From NCBI RefSeq assembly GCF_004801315.1, contig NZ_SSNW01000003.1, positions 62,001-126,000 on the forward strand: DNA of 64,000 nucleotides, read 5' to 3'. The translations under genes and the position numbers were made by a program. Below the pieces are notes generated by a model. It worked only from the letters and a program-made list of their open reading frames with translations, made no database searches and was not told the origin of the DNA. Positions within the stretch are counted from its first letter, which is position 1, and each line of letters begins with the position of its first letter. This DNA comes from Deinococcus sp. Arct2-2 (GTDB lineage: Bacteria > Deinococcota > Deinococci > Deinococcales > Deinococcaceae). This document shows, piece by piece, positions 9,597 to 18,459 of this stretch.

Positions 9597-11140
9597 GTTG
9601 TCTCACTTTGGGCAACAAGTGCGCCGTGAACGGGAAGGTCGGAGAGGAGGTGAAGCTCAGTATGAAACGGATCGCCGCCCATGCGGGTGAGGTCGGCCCG
9701 GAAGCCCGGACGCAGGCTGCCGCGCTCGTGTGAGTCGCCGTGCGCCACCGCGCCGCCGTGCGTGTACGCGCCCAAGGCCTGCGCCAGCGTCACGTTCATG
9801 CCCGGAACGTAGGCCTCTGACACCGCGGCCTGCACGCCCGCGAGGGGCCGCAATTCGCGCACCACCGGGCCGTCACTGGAAAAAGCCACATCCAGCCCCG
9901 CAGCGAACATGGCCCGCAACGGGAAGACTTGCCCGGCCAGTTGGGGGGGAATGTAGCGGTCATAGTTGGCGCGGAGTTCGTGTAGAAAAATCGGCTGCGG
10001 CACGGCAATCACGCCGAGCGCGTGGGCCTGCTGCAAGTGCGTGGCAGACGGCAACCCGAAATGCTCGATGCGGTGGCGCGGGCCGCCGGGATGCTCGGCA
10101 TTCAGGCGGGCATACACCGACAAGAGTTGATCTAAAGCGACATCCCCAATCGCGTGTGCGCCGATGCGGAAGCCGTGTTCACGCGCTTCGCGGGCCAGTT
10201 CGTACAACTCGTCAGTCTCAAAACGCAGGACACCAAAATTGGGCGGTGCAAGGTTCAGGTAGGGCACGCTGACCGCCGCCGTCGCCCCGCTGAGACCGCC
10301 GTCTAGAAAAAACTTGACGCTGTCGCAGCGCAGCCGATCTGAAAGGCGTTTTTCGGGTAGGGGCAAAGTCTCCGATCCGCCATCGGGCCTGCGGATGTAC
10401 AGCACATTGACCCGGATGGGTAACTGGCCCGCCGCGTCCAGCGCCTGATAAGCAGCGTACAGGGGCGCGTCTACAGCGGGGTCGGTGACGGCGGTGAGAC
10501 CAAGCGACTTAAGGTAAGTGAGTCCCGCCAAAATCCACGCTTCAAACTGCGCCTGCGTGGGCGTGGGCATCGCGCCGTACACCAGACCGTAAGCCGTTTC
10601 GGTCAAGCGGCCCGACTCGTAATCCAACTCGCCGCCGGGAGGAGCGGGCGTATCAGGGCCGATGCCCGCCGCTTCCAGCGCCCGCGTATTTACGGCGTGA
10701 ATGTGGGCGCAGGTACGGGTCAGCAACACGGGGCGTCCGGGGGCGAGGGCGTCCAGCAAAGCGCGGTCGGGAATTAGACCTTGCCGCGCCTCGTTCCAGC
10801 CGCGTCCCCACAGCCAGTCTCCGGGCGGCAATTCCCGGTGCCGCGCCGACACCAATCCCGCCACTTCCTGAGCAGAGTGGGCTTCGCGCAAATCCAGCAG
10901 CGTGGTGCGGAGTTGCCCCACCTTCCACACATGCACGTGCGCGTCAGTGAAGCCGGGGAGCAAGGTATCGCCGCCCAAATCGAGCACGTGGTGATCCGCT
11001 CCAGCGGCGGCCCGCACTTCTTCCACCGAACCCACCGCCAGCACCCGGCCACCGCGCACCGCGAGGGCTTTTACAGCGTGCCCGTCGGCCTGCGGGTAAA
11101 TAGGGCCGCCTGTGTAGAGGGTCGCGGGAGGCTGGCTCAT
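9593..11140 (-). CDS. Amidohydrolase family protein (Amidohydro_3/YtcJ type)
   Basis: A 515-residue metal-dependent hydrolase of the Amidohydro_3 group. These enzymes cleave C-N bonds in N-acyl or N-formyl amides and similar compounds. Metal-site signatures: DAHVH (about residues 66-70), GAHAIGD, HRIEHFG and FSSDGPV. No signal peptide from the chosen start, so it is cytoplasmic. ATG at 11138-11140 is preferred over the longer frame because it forms an ATGA overlap with the stop of the acetyltransferase gene. Together with that GNAT it might interconvert acylated and free amines during diamine or GABA breakdown, but the substrate cannot be read from sequence. Confidence 0.85.
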   Translation of the reverse strand: MSQPPATLYTGGPIYPQADGHAVKALAVRGGRVLAVGSVEEVRAAAGADHHVLDLGGDTLLPGFTDAHVHVWKVGQLRTTLLDLREAHSAQEVAGLVSARHRELPPGDWLWGRGWNEARQGLIPDRALLDALAPGRPVLLTRTCAHIHAVNTRALEAAGIGPDTPAPPGGELDYESGRLTETAYGLVYGAMPTPTQAQFEAWILAGLTYLKSLGLTAVTDPAVDAPLYAAYQALDAAGQLPIRVNVLYIRRPDGGSETLPLPEKRLSDRLRCDSVKFFLDGGLSGATAAVSVPYLNLAPPNFGVLRFETDELYELAREAREHGFRIGAHAIGDVALDQLLSVYARLNAEHPGGPRHRIEHFGLPSATHLQQAHALGVIAVPQPIFLHELRANYDRYIPPQLAGQVFPLRAMFAAGLDVAFSSDGPVVRELRPLAGVQAAVSEAYVPGMNVTLAQALGAYTHGGAVAHGDSHERGSLRPGFRADLTRMGGDPFHTELHLLSDLPVHGALVAQSETT

Positions 11141-11829
11141 GGGGCGTGATGACCCCGGTTGCGCCACACGATAAACACGCCGTAGCCGCCACACGATTCG
11201 TCTTCCAAATAGTCCGGAATGATGCCCCACACGCCGTACCCGCGCTTGAGTTGCACGCTCAGCACCGGGTCGGCCCGCTCATTCCGCACCACCTCCATCA
11301 CGTACTGCTCTATAGAATGCGTGCTGCACACCGCGCCGTAGCCTTTGGGCATGGCTCCGGCCACATGCCCACGCAGGTTCAGGCGGCGCACGAGGTCGTG
11401 ACGTGCGCCGTACAGCAGCGTCGCCAACCCTTGCCCGCGCACGTCCGGATGCACGCCGATGTCTGCGCCGTACAACCAATCGCCCTGCGGATCGTGGGTG
11501 GTGAACAGGTTGTCGCCCGTTTCCTCGAGGTACGGGTGGGCGTAGTGGGCAAAATCCACCTGCATCCGGAAGTCGCTGCTGGACGCCACCACCTGCCCAC
11601 TTTGGCTGTCCAACACCGCCAATTGCCCCGCCGGAAACTGTGCCTGATGCGCCAAGAAATGCCGCTCGGTGGCGAGTTCCGATTCGCTGAGGTCGGGAAA
11701 ACAGGCCCGCTGCACGGCTTCCAACGCGGGAGCGTCGCTGGCCTGCGCCTGCACCACCACGTAACGGCCATCGCTACGGGCGGCCAACACGGAGCGGCCC
11801 TGAACTTCAGTGAGGGCAGTGCTGGTCAT
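11137..11829 (-). CDS. GNAT family N-acetyltransferase
   Basis: A 230-residue acetyl-CoA-dependent N-acetyltransferase. The GNAT core is visible from about residue 25 (ALEAVQRACFPDLSESELA) to the acetyl-CoA-binding motif DIGVHPDVRGQGLATLLYGA (about residues 125-144). It is followed by a strand and helix containing GYGAVCSTHSIEQYV. Start ATG (11827-11829) overlaps the gabT stop as ATGA, and its own stop overlaps the amidohydrolase start. Its place inside a GABA/omega-amino-acid operon suggests an amine or amino-acid substrate; this is inference. Confidence 0.87.
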   Translation of the reverse strand: MTSTALTEVQGRSVLAARSDGRYVVVQAQASDAPALEAVQRACFPDLSESELATERHFLAHQAQFPAGQLAVLDSQSGQVVASSSDFRMQVDFAHYAHPYLEETGDNLFTTHDPQGDWLYGADIGVHPDVRGQGLATLLYGARHDLVRRLNLRGHVAGAMPKGYGAVCSTHSIEQYVMEVVRNERADPVLSVQLKRGYGVWGIIPDYLEDESCGGYGVFIVWRNRGHHAP

Positions 11830-13217
11830 GCCGGGACGGGCTGTTCTTGGGCGGGAACGGCGGCGTCAAGCGGGGCGGGGCGCACCCCTGCATACGCTTC
11901 ACGCATGGCGTCCACAACGGCGCTCAGGCCTTCGCGCAGCATATCTTCAGAAATATCCAGCGCAGGCAAAAAGCGCAGGCAGTTGGAGTACAGGCCCGCC
12001 CGAATCAGCAGCACGCCGCGCCCCACGGCCAGTGGCACGGCGGCGGCCACGAGATCCATCCACGGCTCTTTAGTGTGCGGGTCTTTGACAAATTCTACAG
12101 CCATCATCGCGCCCACGCCACGAATATCGCCGATGGGCAATTCGCCGCGCAGGGGTTCCCACACGTCACGGATGACGCGCTCGATCATTTCGGCCTGCTG
12201 CAAAAAGCCGGGTTCGGTCAGAATGTCCAGTACCGCGAGGGCCGCCGCGCAACTGATCGGGCTGCCGCCGTAAGTGCTGCCTACGCCGCCCAAATGCGGG
12301 GCATCCATAATTTCGGCGCGGCCCGTGACGGCGCTGATGGGTGTTCCGGCCCCCAAACTCTTGGCGCTGACCAACAAGTCGGGTACGACCCCCGCGTGCT
12401 CGATGGCGTAGAGCCGCCCGGTGCGCCCGCTGCCGCTCTGAATTTCGTCGGCGATCATGACAGCCCCAGTGCGGTCACACAGTTCACGGATTTTGTGCAG
12501 GAATTTGGCAGGCGTGGGAATAAAACCGCCTTCGCCCATCACGGGTTCGATGACGATGCAGGCCAGCGCCGAGCCGTCGATGTGCGCCACCAACGCGTTC
12601 TCGAGGTTCCAGCAACACCAGTCGATCCACTGCTCACTGCTCAGACCTTCGGGGGCGCGGTAAGGGTTGGGGAAGGGGAGGCGGTACACTTCCGGCGCAA
12701 ACGGCCCGAAGCCTTTTTTGAACAGGCCATATTTGGAGGTCATCGCCATCGTGAGGTTGGTGCGCCCGTGATACGCGCCCTCGAACACGATCACGCCTGC
12801 CCGCCCAGTGTACGCCCGCGCAATTTTCACGGCGTTTTCCACGGCTTCCGCGCCGCCGTTGGCGAGCAGAGTTTTCTTGGCAAAGTCGCCGGGAGTGAGG
12901 CTGTTCAGGCGTTCGGCCAGTGCCGGATAGCCCTCAAAGTTCGTCACCAGCGCACAGGGATGAATCGCTTCGGCCACCTGCGCCTGCACCGCCGCCACCA
13001 CTTTGGGATGGTTGTGACCCACCGCCATCATGCCGATGCCGCCTGCCAAATCGATGAAGGTATTGCCGTCGACATCGGTGACGAGTGAGCCACGCGCCGA
13101 CTGCACGGCGACGGCGTTGGCCTGCCCCAAGCCCTTGCTCACGGCTGCCGCACGCCGCTGCTGGAGCGCCACACTGTTCGGGCCGGGGATTGCGGTTTTC
13201 AGGTTGATATAGGTCAT
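11826..13217 (-). CDS. gabT: 4-aminobutyrate aminotransferase-type class III aminotransferase (first)
   Basis: A 463-residue PLP enzyme that would move the amino group of GABA or a similar omega-amino acid to 2-oxoglutarate, giving succinate semialdehyde for the dehydrogenase in the same operon. Visible residues: GGAEAVENAVKIAR (PLP phosphate site), EGAYHGRT, Asp257 in IADEIQSGSGRTG and the Schiff-base Lys286 in VSAKSLGAGTPIS. ATG at 13215-13217 has AAGGAG just upstream. It is the first gene of the gabT-GNAT-amidohydrolase-gabD operon and overlaps the next gene by ATGA. The substrate could also be another omega-amine. Confidence 0.88.
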   Translation of the reverse strand: MTYINLKTAIPGPNSVALQQRRAAAVSKGLGQANAVAVQSARGSLVTDVDGNTFIDLAGGIGMMAVGHNHPKVVAAVQAQVAEAIHPCALVTNFEGYPALAERLNSLTPGDFAKKTLLANGGAEAVENAVKIARAYTGRAGVIVFEGAYHGRTNLTMAMTSKYGLFKKGFGPFAPEVYRLPFPNPYRAPEGLSSEQWIDWCCWNLENALVAHIDGSALACIVIEPVMGEGGFIPTPAKFLHKIRELCDRTGAVMIADEIQSGSGRTGRLYAIEHAGVVPDLLVSAKSLGAGTPISAVTGRAEIMDAPHLGGVGSTYGGSPISCAAALAVLDILTEPGFLQQAEMIERVIRDVWEPLRGELPIGDIRGVGAMMAVEFVKDPHTKEPWMDLVAAAVPLAVGRGVLLIRAGLYSNCLRFLPALDISEDMLREGLSAVVDAMREAYAGVRPAPLDAAVPAQEQPVPA

Positions 13218-13253
13218 GGGGACTCCTTGATATTTGGGTTGGGGTGGAGGGTG

Positions 13254-13353
13254 AACCCCCCCGTTGCTCTGCAACGCCCCCCTTAGAGGTGGGGACAAAA
13301 GCGCTTGTGCTCCCCTCTAAGGGGGGCTGGCTGCGAAGCGGACTGGGGGGGTT
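13254..13353. repeat. 100-bp GC-rich palindromic element
   Basis: Outer ends AACCCCCCC (13254-13262) and GGGGGGGTT (13345-13353) are inverted repeats. Inside, CCCCCCTTAGAGG pairs with CCCTCTAAGGGGGG around an AAAAGCGCTTGT centre. It sits between the two aminotransferase genes. It differs from the GTCTAAGG family and has no gene. Confidence 0.65.
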
Positions 13354-13377
13354 ACAAGAAATTGTGAATCTAACTAA

Positions 13378-14688
13378 TTACCTGCCCACCGCTTCCAGCA
13401 CTGCCGCCCGCAAAATAACCAGACCTTCTTCGAGTTCTTCAAAGGTCACGGTCACGGGCACCAGCACCCGAATGACGCTGGCGTACATGCCCGCCTTCAG
13501 CAGCAGCAGTCCCCGGCGGCGGGCGGCTTCCACAATTTTGGTGGCAATTTCGGGGGCAGGAGCGCGGGTCTGCGGGTCTTGCACAAATTCCATGGCGATC
13601 ATCGGGCCGAGGCCGCGCACGTCGCCGATTTGGGGCACTTCGGCTTGCAGGGCGCGGAAGGCGGCAAACAGGCGCTCGCCCACCTGTTCAGCGTGGGCCA
13701 ACAGTGCCGGGTCATCGAACAAATCCATGACGGCCATGCCTGCCGCGCACGCCAGCGGGTTGCCCGCGTAGGTGCCGCCCAAGCCGCCGGGAGCCGGGGC
13801 GTCCATAATTTCGGCCTTGCCCGTCACGCCCGACAGGGGCAGGCCGCCGCCGATACTTTTGGCGAAGGTCAGCAAGTCGGGCTGCACGCCGCTTTGCTCG
13901 ATGGCCCAAAAACTTCCCGTGCGCCCCACGCCGCTCTGGATTTCATCGGCGATAAACACGATGCCGTACAGGTCACAGATGTCGCGCAGGGCTTGCAAGA
14001 ACGCGGTGGGCGCGGCCAAAAAGCCGCCTTCGCCCAGCACAGGTTCGAGGATGATGGCCGCCACGCGGGAGGGGTCGACGGTGGTGCGGAACAGTTCCTG
14101 CATCCCCTCGATGGCCGCCTCCACGCTGACGCCCCGGTACTCGTAGGGAAACGGCGCGTGGTACACGTCGGGGGCAAAGGGGCCGAAATTCTGCGAGTAG
14201 TACGACTTTTTGCCCGTCAGGGTCATGCCCATCAGCGTGCGCCCGTGAAAGGAGTGCGTAAACGAAATCACGGCGGGCCGCCCGGTGAAGGAGCGGGCGA
14301 TCTTGATGGCGTTTTCGGTGGCCTCGACGCCAGTGGTAAAAAACAAGCTTTTGGTGGGCGTCGGCGTCCCCGTCTCCGCGCCGGGAAAGCGGGCATTCAG
14401 GCGCTGGGCCAAGCGCAAATACGGCTCGTACATGGCCACCTGAAAGCAGGTGTGGCTAAAGTGATCGAGTTGGGCACGCACCGCAGCCAACACGTGGGGA
14501 TGGTTGTGGCCCACGTTCAGCACGCCTATGCCACCAACCCAGTCGTGGTACATCCGGCCTTCTATATCCCACAGTTTTACGCCTTCGGCCCGCGCCGCAA
14601 CCACCGGGTGCGCGTTGCTCACTCCACGCGGAATTTCTGATGCCCGCAGCGCCAACAGTTCATCCGTTCTGGACGGTGAAATAGTCAT
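13378..14688 (-). CDS. Class III aminotransferase, GABA/omega-amino-acid type (second)
   Basis: A 436-residue PLP-dependent aminotransferase of the same class as its neighbour but clearly divergent from it, so not a recent tandem copy. Key residues: TTGVEATENAIKIAR, FTHSFHGRTLMG, Asp248 in IADEIQSGVGRTG and Lys277 in TFAKSIGGGLPLSG. ATG at 14686-14688 is chosen for the GGGAGGG upstream and the typical N-terminus; the frame extends upstream through the intergenic region without family similarity. It lies between the PucR regulator and gabT on the same strand, separated from gabT by a palindromic element. It may act on a different amine (for example putrescine or beta-alanine). Confidence 0.87.
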   Translation of the reverse strand: MTISPSRTDELLALRASEIPRGVSNAHPVVAARAEGVKLWDIEGRMYHDWVGGIGVLNVGHNHPHVLAAVRAQLDHFSHTCFQVAMYEPYLRLAQRLNARFPGAETGTPTPTKSLFFTTGVEATENAIKIARSFTGRPAVISFTHSFHGRTLMGMTLTGKKSYYSQNFGPFAPDVYHAPFPYEYRGVSVEAAIEGMQELFRTTVDPSRVAAIILEPVLGEGGFLAAPTAFLQALRDICDLYGIVFIADEIQSGVGRTGSFWAIEQSGVQPDLLTFAKSIGGGLPLSGVTGKAEIMDAPAPGGLGGTYAGNPLACAAGMAVMDLFDDPALLAHAEQVGERLFAAFRALQAEVPQIGDVRGLGPMIAMEFVQDPQTRAPAPEIATKIVEAARRRGLLLLKAGMYASVIRVLVPVTVTFEELEEGLVILRAAVLEAVGR

Positions 14689-14798
14689 ATGAAAGCCCTC
14701 CCTTTGAAGGGCCAGCGTAAGCTTTGCGGCCCCAGTGATGCATGGGGGCAAGCGTACGAAAATGGACTGTTTTTTTTGTGGACATCCAACAATATTGC

Positions 14799-16478
14799 TT
14801 ACAATTGGTTTTCCTCCAGTGCGCCCAGTTGCAGGGCCAACCACCACAGCGACCTCGTGGCCGGGTCTGCCAGTGGGCGGCCTGTCAGCGCCTCTACTCT
14901 GTCCATGCGGTAGCGCAGCGTATTGCCGTGAATGCCTAAGCGGGCGGCGGCTTCGGCCTGTGCAAATCCGGTGTCGCACAGTGCCTGCACGGTGGCGATC
15001 AGGGCGGCTCCTCCCCGCGCCCCGCGCAAGGGTTCCAGTAGGCCGCGCATCAGGTCGGCCTGTGCGTCGCGGTCACCGCTGAGGGCGCGGGGCACCAACA
15101 CCTGTGCATAGGAGCGCAGTTGGCCGGGGTGCGCGTAGGCGGCCAGCGCCAGCACTTCGGCCCGGCCCTGCGCCACACCCGCCACGCCCACCCGCGCCCG
15201 GCCGTACACCATGCCCGGAATCAAGCCCAGCCCAGAGTTGCCCAGCCCAGTGTTGGCATTCCCCCCATCTTGCCAGCCCAGCCGCGCCCAAACCCGCTCG
15301 GCGCTGAGGGTGTGGGGCAGCAAAAACCAGATGTGATTCAGGCTCACGCTGACCAAAGGCGCGGCCCCCAACGACACCAACGCGCCCCGCAACTGGGAGG
15401 CGGCCTGTTCGCGCTGGGCAAAGCCTTCGGGGAGCAGAGGCAGTGCGCCGGGCAGCACCAGCAGCGCCACCGTGTAGTGGCCCACCACATCAAAGCCCAG
15501 CCGCCGCGCCCGCTCGTGCAGGCTGGAATCGGCGGTAAATCTGCCCTCCAGCAGCGTGTCTACAAAGGCGTAGCCCAGCCGCGCTTCCAACACTTCCATA
15601 TCCTGCTGGGCCAGCATCAGCAGAGCGGCCACCGTCGCGGCGTGTTCGGCGGCGCGCACCTCCAGATCGTGTCCCGGCCCAGCTTGTTCAGAGGGGGCGG
15701 GCCCCGCCACCCACACGCCGCCTTCGCGTTGCCCGCGCAGCACCACCGGAACCAACATGCCGCCTGCCAGCGGGCGCGGAGCCGTGCCGGGACGGGCCAA
15801 CGCCAGCCGCGCCAACGCTGGATCGGGGGCCGATTGCAGGGCCGGGTGAGGCGTGATCTGGGCCGGCTCTGATTCGCCCGAGTCATCGGAATTGTGTGTC
15901 AGAGGGGTGCGTGTCAACAGTGAACTGCGTGTCAGAGGATAGCCGTTGGGGGCCAGCAGCAACGCCGCCCGTCCCAATTGTTCCGACAAGGTTCCGGCCA
16001 CGTCGCTGAGTTGGCCGCCCAGCGCGGCGCGGGTCAGGGCGCGGTGGATAGATTCGCTGCGGGCCAAGTGATCGGCCTGCGCGTGCAAAATAAATTCGTG
16101 GGTTTGCTGCACCACCTCCACGAACGGCACTTCCCACGGCAGTTCTAGGGCCGGAATACCGGATGCGGCCAGCGCCTCTGCTACCTCCGGCGGGAAGGCG
16201 GGAAAAAAATGCGGCACGGCCAGCACCACCGCCGCCGGGCCACGCCGCGCCAAATCCTGCCCGAAGAGGGTCAGGGCGGCACGTTCACGCGGCCAAGACA
16301 ACCCAGTGGTCAGCAGCAGCGTACCGGGACGCACCCAACTGTGGGCGTCGGGCACATCTATGACGTGGGCCAAGCGCACGGTGCGGGTGAGGGCCGTGCG
16401 GGTCAGATCTGAGCCAGACCTCCCCACCACCCTCGCCTCGGCACAAGCGGGCAGCGCCAGCACGTCAGCGACTTGCAT
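14799..16478 (-). CDS. PucR family transcriptional regulator
   Basis: A 559-residue PucR-type regulator. The N-terminal PucR domain (about residues 1-125) includes TVRLAHVIDVPDAHSWVRPG and LLLTTGLSWP. A central GAF-like/CdaR-like region follows, and the C-terminal PucR helix-turn-helix is seen in GIHGNTLRYRMDRVEALTGR. Family members control purine, GABA or polyamine catabolism in response to a metabolite. ATG at 16476-16478 has GGAGG upstream. It lies upstream of the aminotransferases and faces away from the permease gene, fitting a local activator of this locus. The effector is unknown. Confidence 0.9.
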   Translation of the reverse strand: MQVADVLALPACAEARVVGRSGSDLTRTALTRTVRLAHVIDVPDAHSWVRPGTLLLTTGLSWPRERAALTLFGQDLARRGPAAVVLAVPHFFPAFPPEVAEALAASGIPALELPWEVPFVEVVQQTHEFILHAQADHLARSESIHRALTRAALGGQLSDVAGTLSEQLGRAALLLAPNGYPLTRSSLLTRTPLTHNSDDSGESEPAQITPHPALQSAPDPALARLALARPGTAPRPLAGGMLVPVVLRGQREGGVWVAGPAPSEQAGPGHDLEVRAAEHAATVAALLMLAQQDMEVLEARLGYAFVDTLLEGRFTADSSLHERARRLGFDVVGHYTVALLVLPGALPLLPEGFAQREQAASQLRGALVSLGAAPLVSVSLNHIWFLLPHTLSAERVWARLGWQDGGNANTGLGNSGLGLIPGMVYGRARVGVAGVAQGRAEVLALAAYAHPGQLRSYAQVLVPRALSGDRDAQADLMRGLLEPLRGARGGAALIATVQALCDTGFAQAEAAARLGIHGNTLRYRMDRVEALTGRPLADPATRSLWWLALQLGALEENQL

Positions 16479-16561
16479 CGGTTCGCCTCCAACAGTTGCT
16501 CCGGCACAGGTGAAGCTTCACACCGCAGAGCATACCGGACGCTAGACATTGTGACCAATCT

Positions 16562-16584
16562 CCAAGTTGGCCGCCCTAACTTGG
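16562..16584. promoter_or_regulatory. Inverted repeat in the PucR/permease intergenic region
   Basis: CCAAGTT (16562-16568) and AACTTGG (16578-16584) are inverted around a 9-bp spacer. This places a possible regulator-binding dyad between the divergent PucR and permease genes. That PucR binds here is inference. Confidence 0.4.
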
Positions 16585-16710
16585 TAGGACAGCCACAGGC
16601 CACCAGCATGACGACTTGATTAAGCTGAGGCTTCTTCACCACAGTTCAGCCCTCCGGTTTGCACTTCTCCGCCCCATCGTCTTTTTCACTCCTGCCCAAG
16701 CGAGGTTTCC

Positions 16711-18156
16711 ATGACGGTCAAGCCCACCTCTTCTGGAAGTTCCCTTGCCGATGTTCCCGGTTTTAGTCCCGGTCAACCCAAATTGGGGCTGTGGGGCGTC
16801 ATTATGGTCATCTATTTCACGGTGGCTGGCGGCGCGTTCGGGATCGAAGGGCTGGTGGCCGGTTCCGCGCCCGGCATGGCCATCGCCCTGATCCTGATTA
16901 CGCCGTTTATTTGGAGCATTCCGACCGCCCTGATGGTGACCGAACTCGCCACCGCCATGCCCGTCGAGGGCGGCTATTACGTGTGGGTCAAACGCGCCTT
17001 GGGCCGCTTCTGGGGGTTTACGCAGGGCTGGATCAGTTGGCTGTACGGTTTGGTCATCGCGGCCAGTTTCGCGGCCCTGTTTGCCGACTACACCAGCAGC
17101 TTTTTGCGCCTCGCCTTCGGCAGCACCATCATTGACGATTCGGCAACGGTGCGCTGGACCGTAGCCGCTGTACTGATTGTCGGCTTTGGCCTGCTCAACA
17201 TTCGGGGCGCAAAAGCGGTCGGCGACAGCAGCAAGGTCTTCGCCGTCATGGTGTTCGTGCCGTTCATCACGATGTTCGTGCTGGCGGGCATCCGCTGGGC
17301 TGCCAACCCAGAACCCTTCTGGTTGCCCGTGACGCCGCCCGATACCGGCATCATCGGGGCGTTCGGGCTGGGCCTGTTCATCGTGATGTACAACTTCCTC
17401 GGCTGGGACAGCATCAGCACCATTTTGGGCGAAATCGAGAAGCCCTTGAAAGTGGTGCCTAAAGCCATGCTGATTGCCGTACCACTCATTATTTTCGCTT
17501 ACCTCTTGCCTGTGCTGGCGGGCCTGACTTCGGGTGTGGACTACACCAAGTGGGGCGACACAGCCTTTTTCCCTGAACTGGCAACGGCCATCGGCGGACG
17601 CTGGCTGGGCATCTGGGTAGCCGTAGGCGGCATGTTCTGCGCGGCGGGCCTATTTAATGCGATGGTGCTGTCTAACAGCCGTCTTCCCTTCGTCTTGGCC
17701 TCGGACGGTTACTTACCTGCCGCGCTGGTGGCCCGCCATCCCCGCTTCGGCACCCCAGTGACCTCGATTATCGTTTGCTCCCTCATTTACGCATTGCTGG
17801 CGTTCGGGCCGTTCCAGACGTTGGCCGTGACCACGGTGCTGCTCTACGGCGTGAGCTTGCTGCTGCAATTTACGTCATTGGTCGTGCTGCGTTTCCGGGT
17901 GCCCAACATGGTACGGCCCTTCCGCATTCCGGGCGGGCTGCCGGGCGTCATCGCCATTTCACTGCTGCCCGCGCTGATTATCGTGGTGGCCGTCGTCACC
18001 ACGGCGCGGGATGAAGGCACGAGTTTTCTGGTGCTGGCCGCTGCATTGCTGGCTTCCGCGCCCATCGCCTTCCTGATCACCAACGCCCTCTTCAAACGCG
18101 GCCAACCCGACCGCCTGACCCACGAGATGTCGGCGTCAGACCGGGCCGAATTATAG
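16711..18156 (+). CDS. APC family amino acid/amine permease
   Basis: A 481-residue integral inner-membrane transporter of the amino acid-polyamine-organocation superfamily, with about 12 hydrophobic segments from residue 25 onward. Typical APC features are the first-helix VAGGAFGIEGLV segment and the loop PVEGGYYVWVKRALGRFWGFTQGW. It would import an amino acid or amine with protons. ATG at 16711 is preceded by GCGAGG. It is transcribed away from PucR and sits beside GABA-type aminotransferases, so GABA, putrescine or a related omega-amine is a plausible substrate. A hairpin follows the stop. Confidence 0.88.
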   Translation: MTVKPTSSGSSLADVPGFSPGQPKLGLWGVIMVIYFTVAGGAFGIEGLVAGSAPGMAIALILITPFIWSIPTALMVTELATAMPVEGGYYVWVKRALGRFWGFTQGWISWLYGLVIAASFAALFADYTSSFLRLAFGSTIIDDSATVRWTVAAVLIVGFGLLNIRGAKAVGDSSKVFAVMVFVPFITMFVLAGIRWAANPEPFWLPVTPPDTGIIGAFGLGLFIVMYNFLGWDSISTILGEIEKPLKVVPKAMLIAVPLIIFAYLLPVLAGLTSGVDYTKWGDTAFFPELATAIGGRWLGIWVAVGGMFCAAGLFNAMVLSNSRLPFVLASDGYLPAALVARHPRFGTPVTSIIVCSLIYALLAFGPFQTLAVTTVLLYGVSLLLQFTSLVVLRFRVPNMVRPFRIPGGLPGVIAISLLPALIIVVAVVTTARDEGTSFLVLAAALLASAPIAFLITNALFKRGQPDRLTHEMSASDRAEL

Positions 18157-18184
18157 ACCTCTGCCCACACTCCATCTGTACCAG

Positions 18185-18215
18185 CAGCCCGCCCAGCGCC
18201 ATTTGGAGCGGGCTG
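18185..18215 (+). terminator. Possible terminator after the APC permease
   Basis: Arms CAGCCCGC (18185-18192) and GCGGGCTG (18208-18215) with a 15-nt loop, 28 bp after the stop. The following ATTGTTGGG is only weakly T-rich. Confidence 0.5.
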
Positions 18216-18459
18216 ATTGTTGGGAAAATTGGGGGAGGGGGAAGACGTAGACAGCCACGTTCGCTTCTAAGAAACCCGAACCTTCAGGCCATTCTCATTC
18301 ACTGCGGCACAATCCGGCCCTTCAATCTAAAGACCGACCTTGCGCCCTCACTCTCCTCCGGCCGAGCTGACCAACAGGAGGATTGAATAAAACGATTCAG
18401 CGACCCAGACGCGAGATTTCTTAAGGCCAAGCTGAGGAAAAGGTGAAACAATAGACTCA

